Assembly (NCBI RefSeq): GCF_905147365.1
Contig: NC_056421.1
Coordinates: forward strand, 11,984,001-12,048,000
Direction: 5' to 3'
DNA from: Aricia agestis
Taxonomy: Eukaryota; Arthropoda; Insecta; Lepidoptera; Lycaenidae
Length of the DNA stretch: 64,000 nucleotides
A model generated the notes under the pieces. That model made no database searches and was not told where the DNA came from. It was given only the letters and a program-made list of their open reading frames with translations. Of this stretch, positions 33,411 through 44,529 are shown in pieces. Made by a program: the position numbers and the translations under genes. Within the stretch, counting starts at the first letter, position 1. The number at the start of each line of letters is the position of its first letter.

Positions 33411-34021
33411 GCCGGCCGTATACAATATACATACGTCGTATACGTTTTCCGTTTTCGATTCTTTAATTTGTAATTACGATTTGGAATTCCGTGAGACTAG
33501 CTCAAACGTTCATTTTTTAATACGCAAACACAACAGCTTGGACTTAAAACGTACGGAATTCGTTCCGTTCGGAAAAAAGCGAACGTGTTAGTGCCTAAAC
33601 TCTAAACACACCATGCCGAAGGTACACGGCCGAAGATCCGTGGCCGATATAACGTTCCGTCGCATTCGGCTGATATGACACACGATAAGAGCCGATATTA
33701 CGCGGCAGAAATTCTGTTCCGTAACTTTGTCCGAGTATTCAGTGTCTCAAACGCCGCCGAATTGACGCCGAAAAAAAAACATTGCCACTGAATCGCTGCC
33801 GAACTTACGCTCGACCGAAGTTCGGCTGTACGCTATAACGCGACGTAATTTCGGTATGGTGTGTCACCGGTCATTTAAAATGCAGGCGTAATCTTGCCGA
33901 ACTTCGCCATGGTGTGTTTAGACACGTCTTAATGTATTTTCTACTGATTCGATTCGGATTTCCGAATACGGAAAACTAATTCGGGAATCGACTACGGAAA
34001 ATGTGTGTATACGGCCAGCCT
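33411..34021. mobile_element. MITE with ggccgtatac/gttttccgta termini, copy 2
   Basis: gccggccgtatacaatatac, later tatacgttttccgttttcg, and right end tgtgtgtatacggccagcc. It matches 2239-2527 and is interrupted by another element at 33599-33924. Confidence 0.65.
33599..33924. mobile_element. Nested MITE with tctaaacacaccatg ends
   Basis: tctaaacacaccatgccgaa and cgccatggtgtgtttaga are inverted. The interior alternates ggccga/tcggcc motifs and holds cgacgtaatttcggtatggt. Related to 28670-28867. Confidence 0.7.
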
Positions 34022-34206
34022 TCAAAGGAAAAATATAAGTGAAACCTATATAGGAATGGTAATATCCCACGACAAGTGATTGGCGGCTGATGTTATCAGC
34101 CACACTGATATTACCATAATATTATATAGGTATTAGGTACTTAAAACATGCCTGGGAGATCAGAGAATACTGTTCCGATTCCAAATAAAATGTCAATTGA
34201 GGACTG

Positions 34207-34354
34207 AGGGTTGATTCAGACGTAGATGCTTTTCTAATTTTATATGGATTTGACAGATTCGCAAGACGTCTCACGCAGTTGAAATCTGTCAAATCGATAC
34301 AAATTTATGCCGCGCTGCGCCTCGCCTCGTCGCGTTGCGGTCTGAACTGACCCT
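34207..34354. mobile_element. MITE of the agggtcaattcagaccgcaa family, copy 1
   Basis: Right end cgcgttgcggtctgaactga, then ccct. Left end agggttgattcagacgtaga. Centre gcaagacgtctcacgcagtt and gaaatctgtcaaat. Other copies are at 35745-35906 and 44593-45040. Confidence 0.7.
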
Positions 34355-35061
34355 TAGGCTATAGTTTTCATTTTGCTATACGCCACTACAAAGCACCGGC
34401 GGCAAGGATCGTATATGTCATAAAGTTGGATTTTATTTAATTTTTTCGTCAGTCGCGGTTGCTTGCCGCGTCGAAGCAGGATCGAAAAGTCACCTTAACG
34501 CACGGTTGTTTCAATATTTGACTAAAAAGCGTTTTCTCCCTAAAAAAATCTAGACATTATTTCTTCCTCATAACAGCCATTTAATTTAATTAGAGATCGC
34601 CCAATGGATAATCGACCTTAGTTTCAACGACATTAAGACTAATACTCTATATTTTGTAATTTTTTTTAATTCTTGTCTCTGGGACTCAGCTGATCTCAGA
34701 CTGGCCGTGTAAGCAGTGTCTAGATGCGCTTCAATAAAAAAAAACTATAATCCATTTTCAATTTGTCACCTTGTTGTCTTCTTATGTCAATGTTGTCAAC
34801 AGACTTCAACCATAAATAAAAGAGTATAAATCGTATGTATAGGCTTGTCACTCCAAAATCTGTCATTTTTCCTAGTGTGTGTGTTGTAGTGTGTGTAATG
34901 TTTTATTTTTTAAAAAAATGTATGATAAAAACATAATTTCAAAATAATATAAGCTCGATGTACTCCTTCACCATATAAACTATAACTGTGCAAAGTTTCA
35001 TTCACCTACGTTTCCCCATTTTTCGTCAAAAGGGATACAAAGTTTTTGGCTCACGTATTAA
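34355..35061. other. Unassigned DNA
   Basis: 34360-34500 contains atatgtcataaagttggatt and a gcggttgcttgccgcg block, distantly like 27412-27560 and 44355-44505. The rest is AT-rich and unassigned. Confidence 0.3.
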
Positions 35062-35065
35062 TATA

Positions 35066-35324
35066 CAGGGTGTAACAAAAACAAGTGATAATACTTTAGG
35101 GTGTGTACATGTTCCTTGTAGAGAGTTCACTGTGAAAGTAGCAGCTCTGAAAGACGAACATTTTTTTTCACTTTTGTATGTGGAAACTCGTGACGCTCGG
35201 GCCCTTGCCCATACAAAAGTGAAAAAAAATGTTCGTCTTTTAGAGCTGCTACTTTCACAGTGAACTCTCTACAAGGAACATGTACACACCCTTAAGTATT
35301 ATCACTAGTTTTTGTTACACACTG
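35066..35324. mobile_element. Palindromic MITE flanked by tata, copy 1
   Basis: Arms of about 115 bases, cagggtgtaacaaaaacaag to cacttttgtatg and its complement, around a spacer of about 30 bases. tata lies directly outside both ends. The frame of 91 codons across it is a product of the hairpin. Copy 2 is at 58159-58417. Confidence 0.85.
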
Positions 35325-35744
35325 TATAGATTAAGCGTTCGAAACCGTGTTCCTAACTAAAATCATGACGAGAACGGTCAACGCGCGATGATATTTAAAA
35401 TTTAAGTGTACAAAGTTGCAACGGACGGATCGGGCGAGCGGCAGGCGAAATCTCCTTATTCTAGTAAGCAGCTTAGGGGTAAGTCTTTGACAATCGAGTG
35501 CGAGATTGGGGACTGAATTTAAATTTTATCAGATGCCGTACGAAGCTCTTTGAGAACTTAGGTTTTAAAATGGCGTAATGGACGCCAAGTTATGTTATGA
35601 AGAAGGTTGATATTTCGAAAAACTTAAGCCTCAGCCTTGCCTGAATTACAATGGCAAAAAAACAAAAACGGGATGTGACATGTTACAGCTCTACAAATCT
35701 TTGTTGATGCAAAACCTAACTAACGCCATCTAGGAAATGTAAGT

Positions 35745-35906
35745 TAAGGGTCAATTCAAACCGCAACGCGACGCGTACGGCGTAAATTCGTTTTTTAATT
35801 TGTATGGATTTGTCATATTTGCAAGACGTCTCACGCAATTGAAATCTGTCAATTTAGTACAAAAGAAATGCATCTACGCGTCGCGTTGCGGTCTAAATTG
35901 ACCCTA
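35745..35906. mobile_element. MITE of the agggtcaattcagaccgcaa family, copy 2
   Basis: ttaagggtcaattcaaaccg, caacgcgacgcgta and the complement gcgtcgcgttgcggtctaaa, then ttgaccctaa. The most symmetrical copy. Confidence 0.8.
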
Positions 35907-36027
35907 AGAGACAGCTATTTTCCACCCAAACATATATTAATATATAAAAAATATACTAAGTCGATTGAATTTGAAATGTTTTTAGTTTCTTAACAAGTTA
36001 CCAATATTAACAAAATACCATGCCAAA

Positions 36028-36175
36028 TTCGTTTATAGCGCAACATTTTTCCGGGATTAAAAGTATTTTTTTATCCTTTCCCCGGACCCAAAGTATTAGC
36101 ATTGTTTCAGCGTTTGGGTCGTGAAGAGGTAACAGACTGTAAAACTGCCTTTCGTATTTATAATATTAGTATAGA
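36028..36175 (-). mobile_element. Helitron-like family A, worn
   Basis: In reverse it begins atctatactaatattataaa and keeps gttacctcttcacgac. The 3' gcgtcatctag is lost. Confidence 0.55.
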
Positions 36176-36809
36176 TTAAGGAACATCCAATTCGGTCGTC
36201 CGGATAGGTTAGCGGTAACAGCACAAGTAGCATAATATTAAAAAGCTTACTTTATAGCTTGCATAAAAATGGCTCCTGTTATAAGTATTTGCATATTGGC
36301 GCGATACTGGGAAGGGAATTACGCTGCGAAATGAAAAATTTTTACTGCACACGAAATATTTTTCATTTTTTTCGTAATTTCATTTCGCGGATATTAGTGT
36401 ATGAGGAAAATATGATTTTCGGCTTGGATGATTAATAGGGCGCTTTAAACAATATAGTCTAAATTTTGTCAGCATTTTCGGAAGATATGCAACCGTACAT
36501 TTTAGAAAAATTAAAACTCTCCTTTGTCCTTTCGCGACAAACAAATAAACTGAAATATAGGCATACGTATAGTAGAGAATATCAGTATTAATATTGTATT
36601 GAGTTTTATTTGATTTTAATATTTTTTAAACCTACAGTGTCTTAGATACACTAACGATAAATACACACCACTATGTACTTATCCTAACCAAATCACCTAA
36701 CCTAACCAAATCACGGAAATAATTCCACAGCATCCGATTTCCGACATCGAATCGATGAATTACATTCCACTACTACTTAGAGCTTACAGAATCGGATTAT
36801 TTACTTGTT
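36176..36809. other. Unassigned DNA
   Basis: One weak inverted repeat (gcgaaatgaaa at 36326, atttcatttcgc at 36369). Otherwise nothing recognised. Confidence 0.3.
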
Positions 36810-36860
36810 ATAATCCCAGTTTCGGTGACGGTAGCCGGTTTCATTGAAACGAGGCCTTTG
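36810..36860 (-). mobile_element. tRNA-derived SINE (family B) 3' stub
   Basis: cagtttcggtgacggtagcc and ggtttcattgaaacgaggcc match the 3' body of the copies at 51554-51862 and 60946-61298. Confidence 0.5.
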
Positions 36861-36961
36861 TTATTTAATGGCCCGTATCTGGGACCTCTTGTTCCCCCTT
36901 CAAAGAGAAGGGAAAATTGTTGACATTGTTTTATTTGTTACATTGGTATTCATTTTTATAC

Positions 36962-37292
36962 GTGGGAGAGCCATGCTTCGGCACGAATGGGCCGGCTCGA
37001 CCGGATAAATACCACGTTTTCACAGAAAACCGGCGTGAAACAGCGCTTGCGCTGTGTTTCGCCGAGTGAGTGAGTTTACCGGAGGCCCAATCCCCTAACC
37101 CCTACCCTATTCCCTTCGCTACCCTCAACTATTCCCTTCCCTTCCCTACCCTCCCCTATTACCCTATTCCCTCTTAAAAGGTCGGCAACGCACTTGCAGC
37201 TCTTCTGATGCTGCGAGTGTCCATGGGCGACGGAAGTTGTTTTCCATCAGGTGACCCGTTTGCTCGTTTGCCCCCTTATTTCATAAAAAAAA
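36962..37292 (+). mobile_element. LINE-tailed SINE, full length
   Basis: Head gtgggagagccatgcttcgg at 36962 to poly-a at 37292. A short duplication (cctaacccctaccct) lies at the start of the c/t-rich centre. Confidence 0.92.
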
Positions 37293-37485
37293 TAAAAATA
37301 TATTTACTTTTATTTTAAAACTATTCTTTATCTTACAATTTTTAATAATTTGTGAATTTTTTTGTTTCTACATTATATATTTTATTTCGTTTAACAATTC
37401 CAAGTTGCTCTACTTTTGTGTCTATGTAACATTTTTCATCATAATATTATATTTTTAACAGTTTTGTACTTGTCTATATTTCTTT

Positions 37486-38360
37486 TTAGGGTTCCGTAGC
37501 CAAATGGCAAAAAACGGAACCCTTATAGATTCGTCATGTCTGTCTGTCTGTCTGTCTGTCCGTCCATATGTCACTGCCACTTTCCTCCGAAACTATAAGA
37601 GCTATACTATTGAAAATTGGTAAGTAGTCTGTAAGCCGCAATAAGATTTTGATAAGTACAAAAATGGAAAAAATATTAAAAATTTTAGGAGTCCCCATAG
37701 GTACAACTGCAACAAAAAAAAATTTTTTTTCATCTGATCTATACGTGTGGGGTATCTATGGATAGGTCTTCAAAAATCATATTGAGGCTTCTCATGTCAT
37801 TTCTAACTTGAATAGTTTGCGAGAGAGACTGTTCCAAAGTGCTGTCAATGTGTGTCCCCGCCCCCCCCCCTCTAACTTCTAAAGTAGGGGCATGATAAGT
37901 CTAAAAATAATATATGATGTACATTTTTTTTTATGAAATAAGGGGGAAAACGAGCAAACGGGGGAAAACGAGCAAACGGTTGCTTTCCATCAGGTGATGG
38001 AAAGCAACTTCCGTCGCCCATGGACACTCGCAGCATCAGAAGAGCTGCAGGTGCGTTGCCGGCCTTTTAAGAGGGAATAGGGTAATAGGGGAGGGTAGGG
38101 GAGGGAAGGGAAGGGAGTAGGGGAGGGTAGGGAAGGGAATAAGGTTGGGGATTGGGCCTCCGGTAAACTCACTCACTCGGCGAAACACAGCGCAAGCGCT
38201 GCTTCATGCCCGTTTTCTGTGAGAACGTGGTATTTCTCCGGTCGAGCCGGCCCATTCGTGCCGAAGTATGGATCTCCCACGTATGAAAGCGTATAAATCA
38301 TATTATGATTTAAATCTTAAATGAATATTTTCGAAGATATTACAGATTTAAAAATTGCAG
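37486..38360 (+). mobile_element. Dispersed element starting agggttccgtagcc, with nested SINE
   Basis: ttagggttccgtagccaaat, aacggaacccttatagattc, five gtct units, then acttctaaagtaggggcatg and aaaaataatatatgatgtac. The SINE at 37926-38282 interrupts it, and the right boundary is not clear. Confidence 0.55.
37926..38282 (-). mobile_element. LINE-tailed SINE with palindromic rearrangement near its 3' end
   Basis: Near the tail ggggaaaacgagcaaacg is present twice and gttgctttccatca is inverted against the normal tgatggaaagcaac, forming a 30-base palindrome (37979-38008). The remaining body and head are ordinary. Confidence 0.9.
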
Positions 38361-38929
38361 GACGTAGCTTTTGCGGCAATAGGTACCGACCAATGCGGGC
38401 CACGGGTAGTAATGAATATAAATTAATTATTTGTCAAAACTACTGAATCGATTTATAATACCTTATAGACTAACATACATACAATTATACTAAAAACTAA
38501 CACTAACACTAAAACACTAAACACGTATTGTCTGCGACGTGGGGCGCGACGTGACGTTATAGTTAGGAAGTCGTCCTCGGAACCTCCTGTAGACGACTCC
38601 AATCGGCCAGAACTCCTCCTTCTCGAAGGAGGAGCACCCAGAGACATGTCTCTGGGTCCGGCTGTAAGGATTTAACGACAACTATTGCTTAATTCATGTT
38701 GAATATGAGGTCAGCGGAAGTCTATTTGAAAATAAAATGACTATTCCTCATAACTCGGGGTTAGTCAGTTACTTTATAGAATACTTACATAATATGTAAT
38801 ACTTATACCTAGGCCCAACACACACTAGCAACTTTATTCAAGATGTTCAAGGAATGAGTTTAAAAAACTTTAAACCGAATACGTAACAAAATATTGACAA
38901 CAAGAGCCTACGGTATACGCTGCAACATT

Positions 38930-39300
38930 ATTAGGTTAAGGGTTGCACTAGAGGCGTGGTTAAAGTTAAAGTTATGGTCAAAGTTATGGTTATAGTTAAG
39001 GCTAACTTTAACTTTAACCTTAATTTTTACCACAGAATTTGACAGATGACAGCTGGTCCGACAAGGCTTGAAATGAACGTGGGCGGGGGCGCTGCTGATA
39101 AAGAAGAACTGTCAAAAATGGCGTTCTTGTATGATGACAGCGTTAGTTCCTTTTTTCGCCACGTGCATCTAAAGCCTTGTCGAGCTCAAGGTAATGGTTA
39201 AATATGGCGTCCATTTTTTACTTTAACCAAAGATTTGACATTTTGCATTATAGTTATAGTTAAAGTTATAGTTAAAGATAATTGGTGCAACCCAACCTTA
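38930..39300. mobile_element. MITE with aggttaagggttgcac ends and gttaaa repeats
   Basis: Left taggttaagggttgcacta, right tggtgcaacccaacctta. Inside both arms are degenerate runs of gttaaagttatagttaaag. A second element sits in the middle. Confidence 0.65.
39054..39187. mobile_element. MITE nested in 38930-39300
   Basis: tccgacaaggcttgaaatga, then acgtgggcg, and right cgccacgtgcatctaaagcc, then ttgtcgagc, are diverged inverted ends. The core gaagaactgtcaaaaatggc is shared with 3790-3885. Confidence 0.55.
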
Positions 39301-39609
39301 CCTTATAATATGTTAAATTTTTCAGTAGTTTAGCCATTACGAGGCCACATACATACATAGACTGCTAAAATCATTATTTCATAATTTTTTCGGGTTCGTA
39401 ATCGATGAGCAATATACAGTTGACATATTATTATGCTAAAGCGCCTACAAAAATTTATCAGGCAAATGTACCAAAACAAGAGTTTGACTTTTGCACGAAA
39501 AATCCTACCAGCAATGATTTCGTTGACATTTCTAATGATTGAGATTAGGTATTGGATTAACACAATAATTCTGCATAAGGCGTCTGAAATAAATATAATT
39601 TACAAAATT

Positions 39610-39757
39610 TTCCCGCAACGTCGTTGCGCCAAAAACCGTACATTTTTTTGGGATAAAATTAACCTATGTCCTTTTTTCCCAAATTTCAGCAAAATGTGAA
39701 GACGTAACTGACAGACATATACACTTTCGCATTCAATATAATATTATAAGTATGGAT
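39610..39757 (-). mobile_element. Helitron-like family A, worn
   Basis: Reverse orientation: attataagtatggat at the right end and tgcgccaaaaaccgtacat at the left, with several deletions. Confidence 0.5.
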
Positions 39758-40228
39758 GCTAGAGCCAATGGTAAATTAATGTAATAAAATATTCCCGTTT
39801 ATGTTTTAACGTACTATATCACTACTATCCATAAATTGAATAGAATTATTTTAATATTGTCAGTAATAATTTAAATACGTTACTCGGAATCGACCATTAT
39901 ATTGAAATACATTGAATATTGAAATAAAATTAAGTAATAAAACCTGATGAAAATTTTTAATGAAATAATCGGCTTATTGACGTTAAAATTTTAATGTAAT
40001 TATGGATTTGACATTCGCTTCTCACTCGGTTTTCGGTTAAAATTATTTATAAAGACTGCGCACAAGTTTAAAATCTCGTGTTGGAAGGCTTACCAAGTAG
40101 TTAGTTACTGGTGTGTCTGCTCGCTTTTTACCCAACCATGATTCGTCTATTTTCGTAACACCTTAACCTGGCGGTAGCGGTCATTAACCCCCTGTCATAA
40201 AACCCGTCATAATATTATTATAAATTAA

Positions 40229-40431
40229 ATTAGCTGACCCGGTAATCGTTGTTTTGCCATATAAATTATTTTTAATAATGCGAACAACCCTTACTACTTA
40301 GGGGTATGAAAAATAGATATTGGCCGATTCTCAGACCTACTCAATATGCTCACAAAATTTCATGAGAATCGGTTAAGCCGTTTCGGAGGAGTACGGGAAC
40401 GAACATTGTGACACGAGAATTTTTTATACAT
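40229..40431 (-). mobile_element. Helitron-like element (family E)
   Basis: agctgacccggtaatcgttg at the left, cagacctactcaatatgctc and gaatcggttaagccgtttcg inside, tgacacgagaattttttata at the right. A plus-strand relative is at 59608-59923. Typical end motif agctgacccgg in reverse. Confidence 0.6.
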
Positions 40432-41441
40432 ATAAGATGTGTGTGTACAAGCTGTGATTGACATTAAAGTGACCTTTTTATACATGGGGAACCACCAGTG
40501 GTTGTCACATTGAAGTGACCTAGATGTTTCTAGTCTAAGGGAGATATCGTATTTTCCATATGTACACGCTTAGAATTCATTATGCAATACATATACAGGG
40601 TGCAATTAAACCTTCCTGGCAATTTTTTCCAGGGCTTAGGTATCATTAGGAGAGTCCATTTAACCAAAAAAAATTGGGTGTTATATTTTTTTTAAATAAG
40701 AATATAGAGGCCTAGTTACTGAGCTTAAGCCTCTGAGCCAAATCCACTTCATCACATCTGCTTATAACCTTCAAGTTGATCGCAGATAACAAGGGAAAAA
40801 AAATGTTATTACATATTTTATCCCATTTAAAATCGTTGCTCACCCCACCAAAGTGACCTAAAAATAAAAATTGCGCCTTCCCCTTTCATTTTTTCCAGCA
40901 ACCTTTCAGATTTACACGTTATATTATGTAAGTATTACATCTAAATATCTGATTTACATATTTTATTTCTATCTTAAAACCTTTACAATATTATAATACT
41001 GGCTGGCACTAAGCTAATGCTATATTCAAAAATTCTGTCTGTAAAGCATTTTAGTTTGACTAAGGAGATTAAACAAATCTTATTCTTGTTACTTTACAGT
41101 AATTATGAGTTAACACTATTAAGTCAATCAAAATCTAATCTTATTAGTGTCTTAGTTTAGTTAACAATGTCTAATATTTTCAAGAAAATGCGAACACGAA
41201 TATAATGGAAAAGATTAAATTTATTTTTTTTCTATGTAGGCTGGATTGGTACTGGAATTAATGTAAACGGAACTGGAATGCACTTGAATTTTGTGATTCC
41301 AGATTTGAATAATGTAAACAGGCCATTCTTGACACTTCAATTTGGAATCGTGTCTCGCATTATTTGTTCATATACTTCCTCTCCTACGCTGCGCCGGCGG
41401 CCTAATGTACCTACGAATTCTCGATCATGTCACGTGTCCCG
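40432..41441. other. Unassigned DNA
   Basis: Contains a tatacagggtgcaattaaac end at 40598, possibly a worn MITE terminus related to 35066. The rest is AT-rich with no gene. Confidence 0.3.
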
Positions 41442-41663
41442 TCACCCATCTTAAAAAGTGCGTCCGCGCGAACGAGTGTAGTGACCACTACACCTCGAGA
41501 TCACAAGCAAGCTATCGTGTCAAATGTCGTGTCAGAGTGACATGTGGAAGATATTTCGTGAGTCGTGACATATGACAGCTGTTTGACACGATAAACCTGA
41601 CGGCCACATAGCGCCATACAACCATCATTCGGGCGGGCGCATATAATTCGAGCCTAAAAGAAC
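41442..41663. mobile_element. MITE of the cgtccgcgcgaacgag family, copy 1
   Basis: Left gtgcgtccgcgcgaacgag, later tcgagatcacaa. Right gggcgcatataattcgagcc. The ends are diverged. Relatives at 44530-44592 and 46769-46950. Confidence 0.45.
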
Positions 41664-42271
41664 AACGAAGAACTCTTCACTTAAAAAGTGACACAAAATA
41701 TTCCGCCTACAGTGTGCTCTACCGCTAAAATCTCTTTGTGGCCTCAACAATGTTACGGGCTGTGAATCTTAAGAAGCAAACAACAGGCGGGCCGCGGACT
41801 GATGAAATTTCACAAAGGCACATGCCTCCCGTTTACAAAAGAGTTCCGCGATGTTTGCCTCATACTTCATTTAAAAGGAATTATTTGTGTCGATAGACTT
41901 CTTAGTTTTTTTTTTCTTTATTGGAACAAAAAACAGTTACATGCTATAATCTTAAAGTAAGTACAATTACATAAATAATAAAGTTCATCATTGTGTCATA
42001 GTGCTGTAAATTGTAAATGCTGAAAAAGAATATTATACGGTGAACATGACTAGTGATTGGACAGTACTAGTTATTGGACATAATAGTTGTTGGCTGCTTC
42101 AAAAATTACATGTTTTTCTATAAAAACAGGCAGTTTTTAAAGCAACCTTTATAAATTTTGAGTTCTGTCCAATCACTAGTTTTTTTACCCTATATAAGTA
42201 GCTAAAAGTGTAAACCCTAAGAACCTGATTATCTAACCTAAGTGTATTTACCACTTTTCGAGCAATTAAAC

Positions 42272-42300
42272 CTACGAATAATAACATTTATTATTCGTAG
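42272..42300. mobile_element. 29-bp minimal relic of the ctacgaataat MITE family
   Basis: Consists only of ctacgaataata, acatt and tattattcgtag, the terminal sequence of the elements at 47347 and 59169. The flanks aattaaac and aaataaac agree at 7 of 8 bases, matching the 8-bp duplication of that family. Confidence 0.55.
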
Positions 42301-42356
42301 AAATAAACGAATTCAATTGAAGTGTCAAATATCTATAAGTTATAACATAAAAAAAT

Positions 42357-42555
42357 ACATGTGGCACTCGGGGACTGCCGCGGTAAAGCTATTGCAATTA
42401 GCAGCTAGTCTGCACGCATACGTCTAATCGCACGCTCACAATCACCGCGCCGAAGTCTGTCGTACCTGAACTACGTTCGACGAGTGTTAGGTTTATCTTC
42501 GTTACGGATTTTCTTGATTCAGTCGTCGCGCTCGAAGCTATGTAATATAATAGTT
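42357..42555 (+). repeat. Dispersed repeat starting catgtggcactcggggactg
   Basis: Same order of motifs as 17572-17826 (gactgccgcggtaaagc, cgcatacgtcta, ccgaagtctg, cgttacggatttt), with a different middle. Confidence 0.5.
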
Positions 42556-42759
42556 AAAAAATGAATTCCTGTGTGTAGACGCTAATCTCGAGAACGACAG
42601 GACCTATTTAGGCTATTTTGCTAATAATTTTTTAGGGTTCCGTATTTTTATTGTGTTTGCCAATATCGGAGGATCCTTGTTACAGGGAGGAAAATTTCAA
42701 AAATTACGTGGAAAATTAGAAAATTTAAGAATTCCGATCCATTCGATTCTATTCTAGTT

Positions 42760-42858
42760 CCATTCCATGACCCATGACCATTGAAAACTTTTAGTTCCGT
42801 CGGCGGGATTCGAATCTTGGCCTACCACGCTCTCAACCTCTGAACCATAAACGTAGTC
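42760..42858 (-). mobile_element. tRNA-derived SINE (family C) fragment
   Basis: Reverse: acgtttatggttcagaggtt (A box) and caagattcgaatcccgccg (B box), then gaactaaaagttttc. The body is lost. Confidence 0.55.
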
Positions 42859-43123
42859 GTCGTCAAGGATTTATTTTGTGAAAGGAATAATTTAGTCTCT
42901 TGATTATGCCTACCTCGACGAATAAGTAACAAATACGGAATATTTTATTTTGCGTCGTTTAAGTCTGCCCGGCCAAAATTGGACACATTTCTTTGAATAA
43001 GTAACAAAAGGGCTGGTTTTACATATTGTACAATGTACACTGCGAACACGTGGAAAATCATCATCATCTAATTAATGACATCCCAATCTAATCCAAAATA
43101 GCAAATCCCATCTAATCCAAAGC

Positions 43124-43462
43124 ACCACCTCCGTGGTTCAGTGGTTTAGAACGTAGCGCTTAACTCGAAAGTCGTGGGTTCTATTCTCACGTTGGAAACA
43201 TTTTGTTTCCAAGTTTGGTTAAGACAATCGTCGGATCCATTCGTCGGATGGGCATGTAAAAAGTCGGTTCTGCTCCTGATCTCTCGCCAGTCGTGGCGGT
43301 CGTCCATCCCACTGGGTTATGACTTATGAGAGTGAAAGGAATAGAGAGTGCTCTTGTATACTGCGCAGTGCGCACACACTTGGGCACTATAAAATTACTC
43401 CTACGTACCTGGCTTGGTTTCACCGTCACCAAAACAGGTGTGGGAGTTATTATTATTATTAA
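43124..43462 (+). mobile_element. tRNA-derived SINE (family B), full length
   Basis: Head acctccgtggttcagtggtt (A box) and gtcgtgggttctattctcac (B box). The body has agtcggttctgctcctgatc, tctcgccagtcgtggcggtc and ggtttcaccgtcacc, with an attattattatt tail at 43448-43460. Complete SINE; not a functional tRNA gene. Confidence 0.82.
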
Positions 43463-43599
43463 AGTACTACCAGGGAAGTTGATTCGTAGGCGGGTGGGGG
43501 ACCTACTTAATTTGGTCACTTTATATCGAACCCAGTCAGATCACGACCAATATAAAATTGACATAGCCCGGCCAAATCACGTGGGTGCGGTCCCGTTCC

Positions 43600-44159
43600 A
43601 ATCCAGCTACAGAAGTAATTATAATGCCCATGTGTGTGCTCAGTACACATAAGCTCGAGTGTTTTTGTGTACTGGATTACAAGAGCAAAGGAAGAGGTAC
43701 CTATAGCCCAGTGGGATAGATGACCGACACGAATGGCGAGAGATCAGGCGCAGGACCGACTTTTTACAAGCCCATCCGACGCATGGATTATTATCTTACT
43801 TGTCAGACAATCAGGCTGATCAGCGGGGCTAAAATGGTCACATATAGCAATTCCTCTCAATCAATTCAGGAAATGAATTGTCAAACTGACAAATGTCAAA
43901 TCAGTACAAAAATACAGAAATGAATTGCAAGCAGAGTTGCATTTTGCGATTTCAGAAAAAATAATCATATTATGATTCATATCATCATTCTTCAAAGCGA
44001 CCATTTTAGCCCTGCAGCCTGTATAGTCCTAAGCTTACTGGAAACAGTAAGCTTAGGACTAATAGAATAATAGTCCTAATGCTTATTGGAAACAACATCT
44101 TTCCAACGCGAGAACCACCGAGTCACGAGCCACGCTGTAAACTACTGGACCGCGAAGGC
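43600..44159 (-). mobile_element. tRNA-derived SINE (family B) with nested MITE and hairpin
   Basis: Head end actactggaccgcgaaggc at 44159. The body on the left keeps gcgagagatcaggcgcagga. It is interrupted by a MITE at 43824-44014 and carries an extra palindrome at 44024-44061. Confidence 0.78.
43824..44014. mobile_element. MITE with c(a/g)gggctaaaatggtc ends and cag duplication
   Basis: cggggctaaaatggtc at the left, gaccattttagccctg at the right. cag precedes and follows it (43821-43823, 44015-44017), and the host SINE reads through gatcagcctg when it is removed. A second copy is at 52647-52844. Confidence 0.82.
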
Positions 44160-44354
44160 ATATTTTTTTTTTTTATCGATAAAGTTTTAAAGCAGATTTT
44201 CTTCTAATCCTTTTGAAACTTTTCTAACTATTTATTCAATTTATTGTTTAACATAAACCGATTTGTTTCACATGACTTAGGATAATTTATGATCATTAGG
44301 AAACGGGCATAATGGTGAAGAAATTTTTTATTAGGGTTTCATTTTCTACCGATA

Positions 44355-44505
44355 TTGGTCTAGCGACCCATGCCGCTGCTTTGTAGTGGCGTACAGCAAA
44401 ATAAAACCTATAGAGTATGTCATAAAGTTGCATTTTACTTGAATTTTTGTCGATCGCGATCGCTTGCGGCAAGGATTAGAAAGCCACATTAAGTTGGATA
44501 TTATA
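44355..44505 (+). repeat. Dispersed repeat related to 27412-27560
   Basis: ggtctagcgacccatgccg, cagcaaaataaaacctatag, gtcataaagttgcattttac, gcgatcgcttgcggc. Confidence 0.5.
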
Positions 44506-44529
44506 GTACCAACATAACATTGGCGGATA

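Noticed and set aside
34988..35263. 91-codon frame (and its 70-codon sister at 58144-58356) as a conserved protein
   Set aside because: Both frames lie in copies of the same palindromic MITE. Their similarity is due to the element, not to coding selection.
38453..38647. 64-residue minus-strand peptide with a hydrophobic C-terminal segment
   Set aside because: The hydrophobic part is encoded by an actaacact simple repeat at 38490-38520, so the membrane segment is probably accidental. The upstream part holds palindromes (acccagagacatgtctctgg), and no family is recognised.
43124..43200. Functional tRNA gene
   Set aside because: A and B boxes are present, but the sequence continues into a SINE body and no acceptor stem closes.
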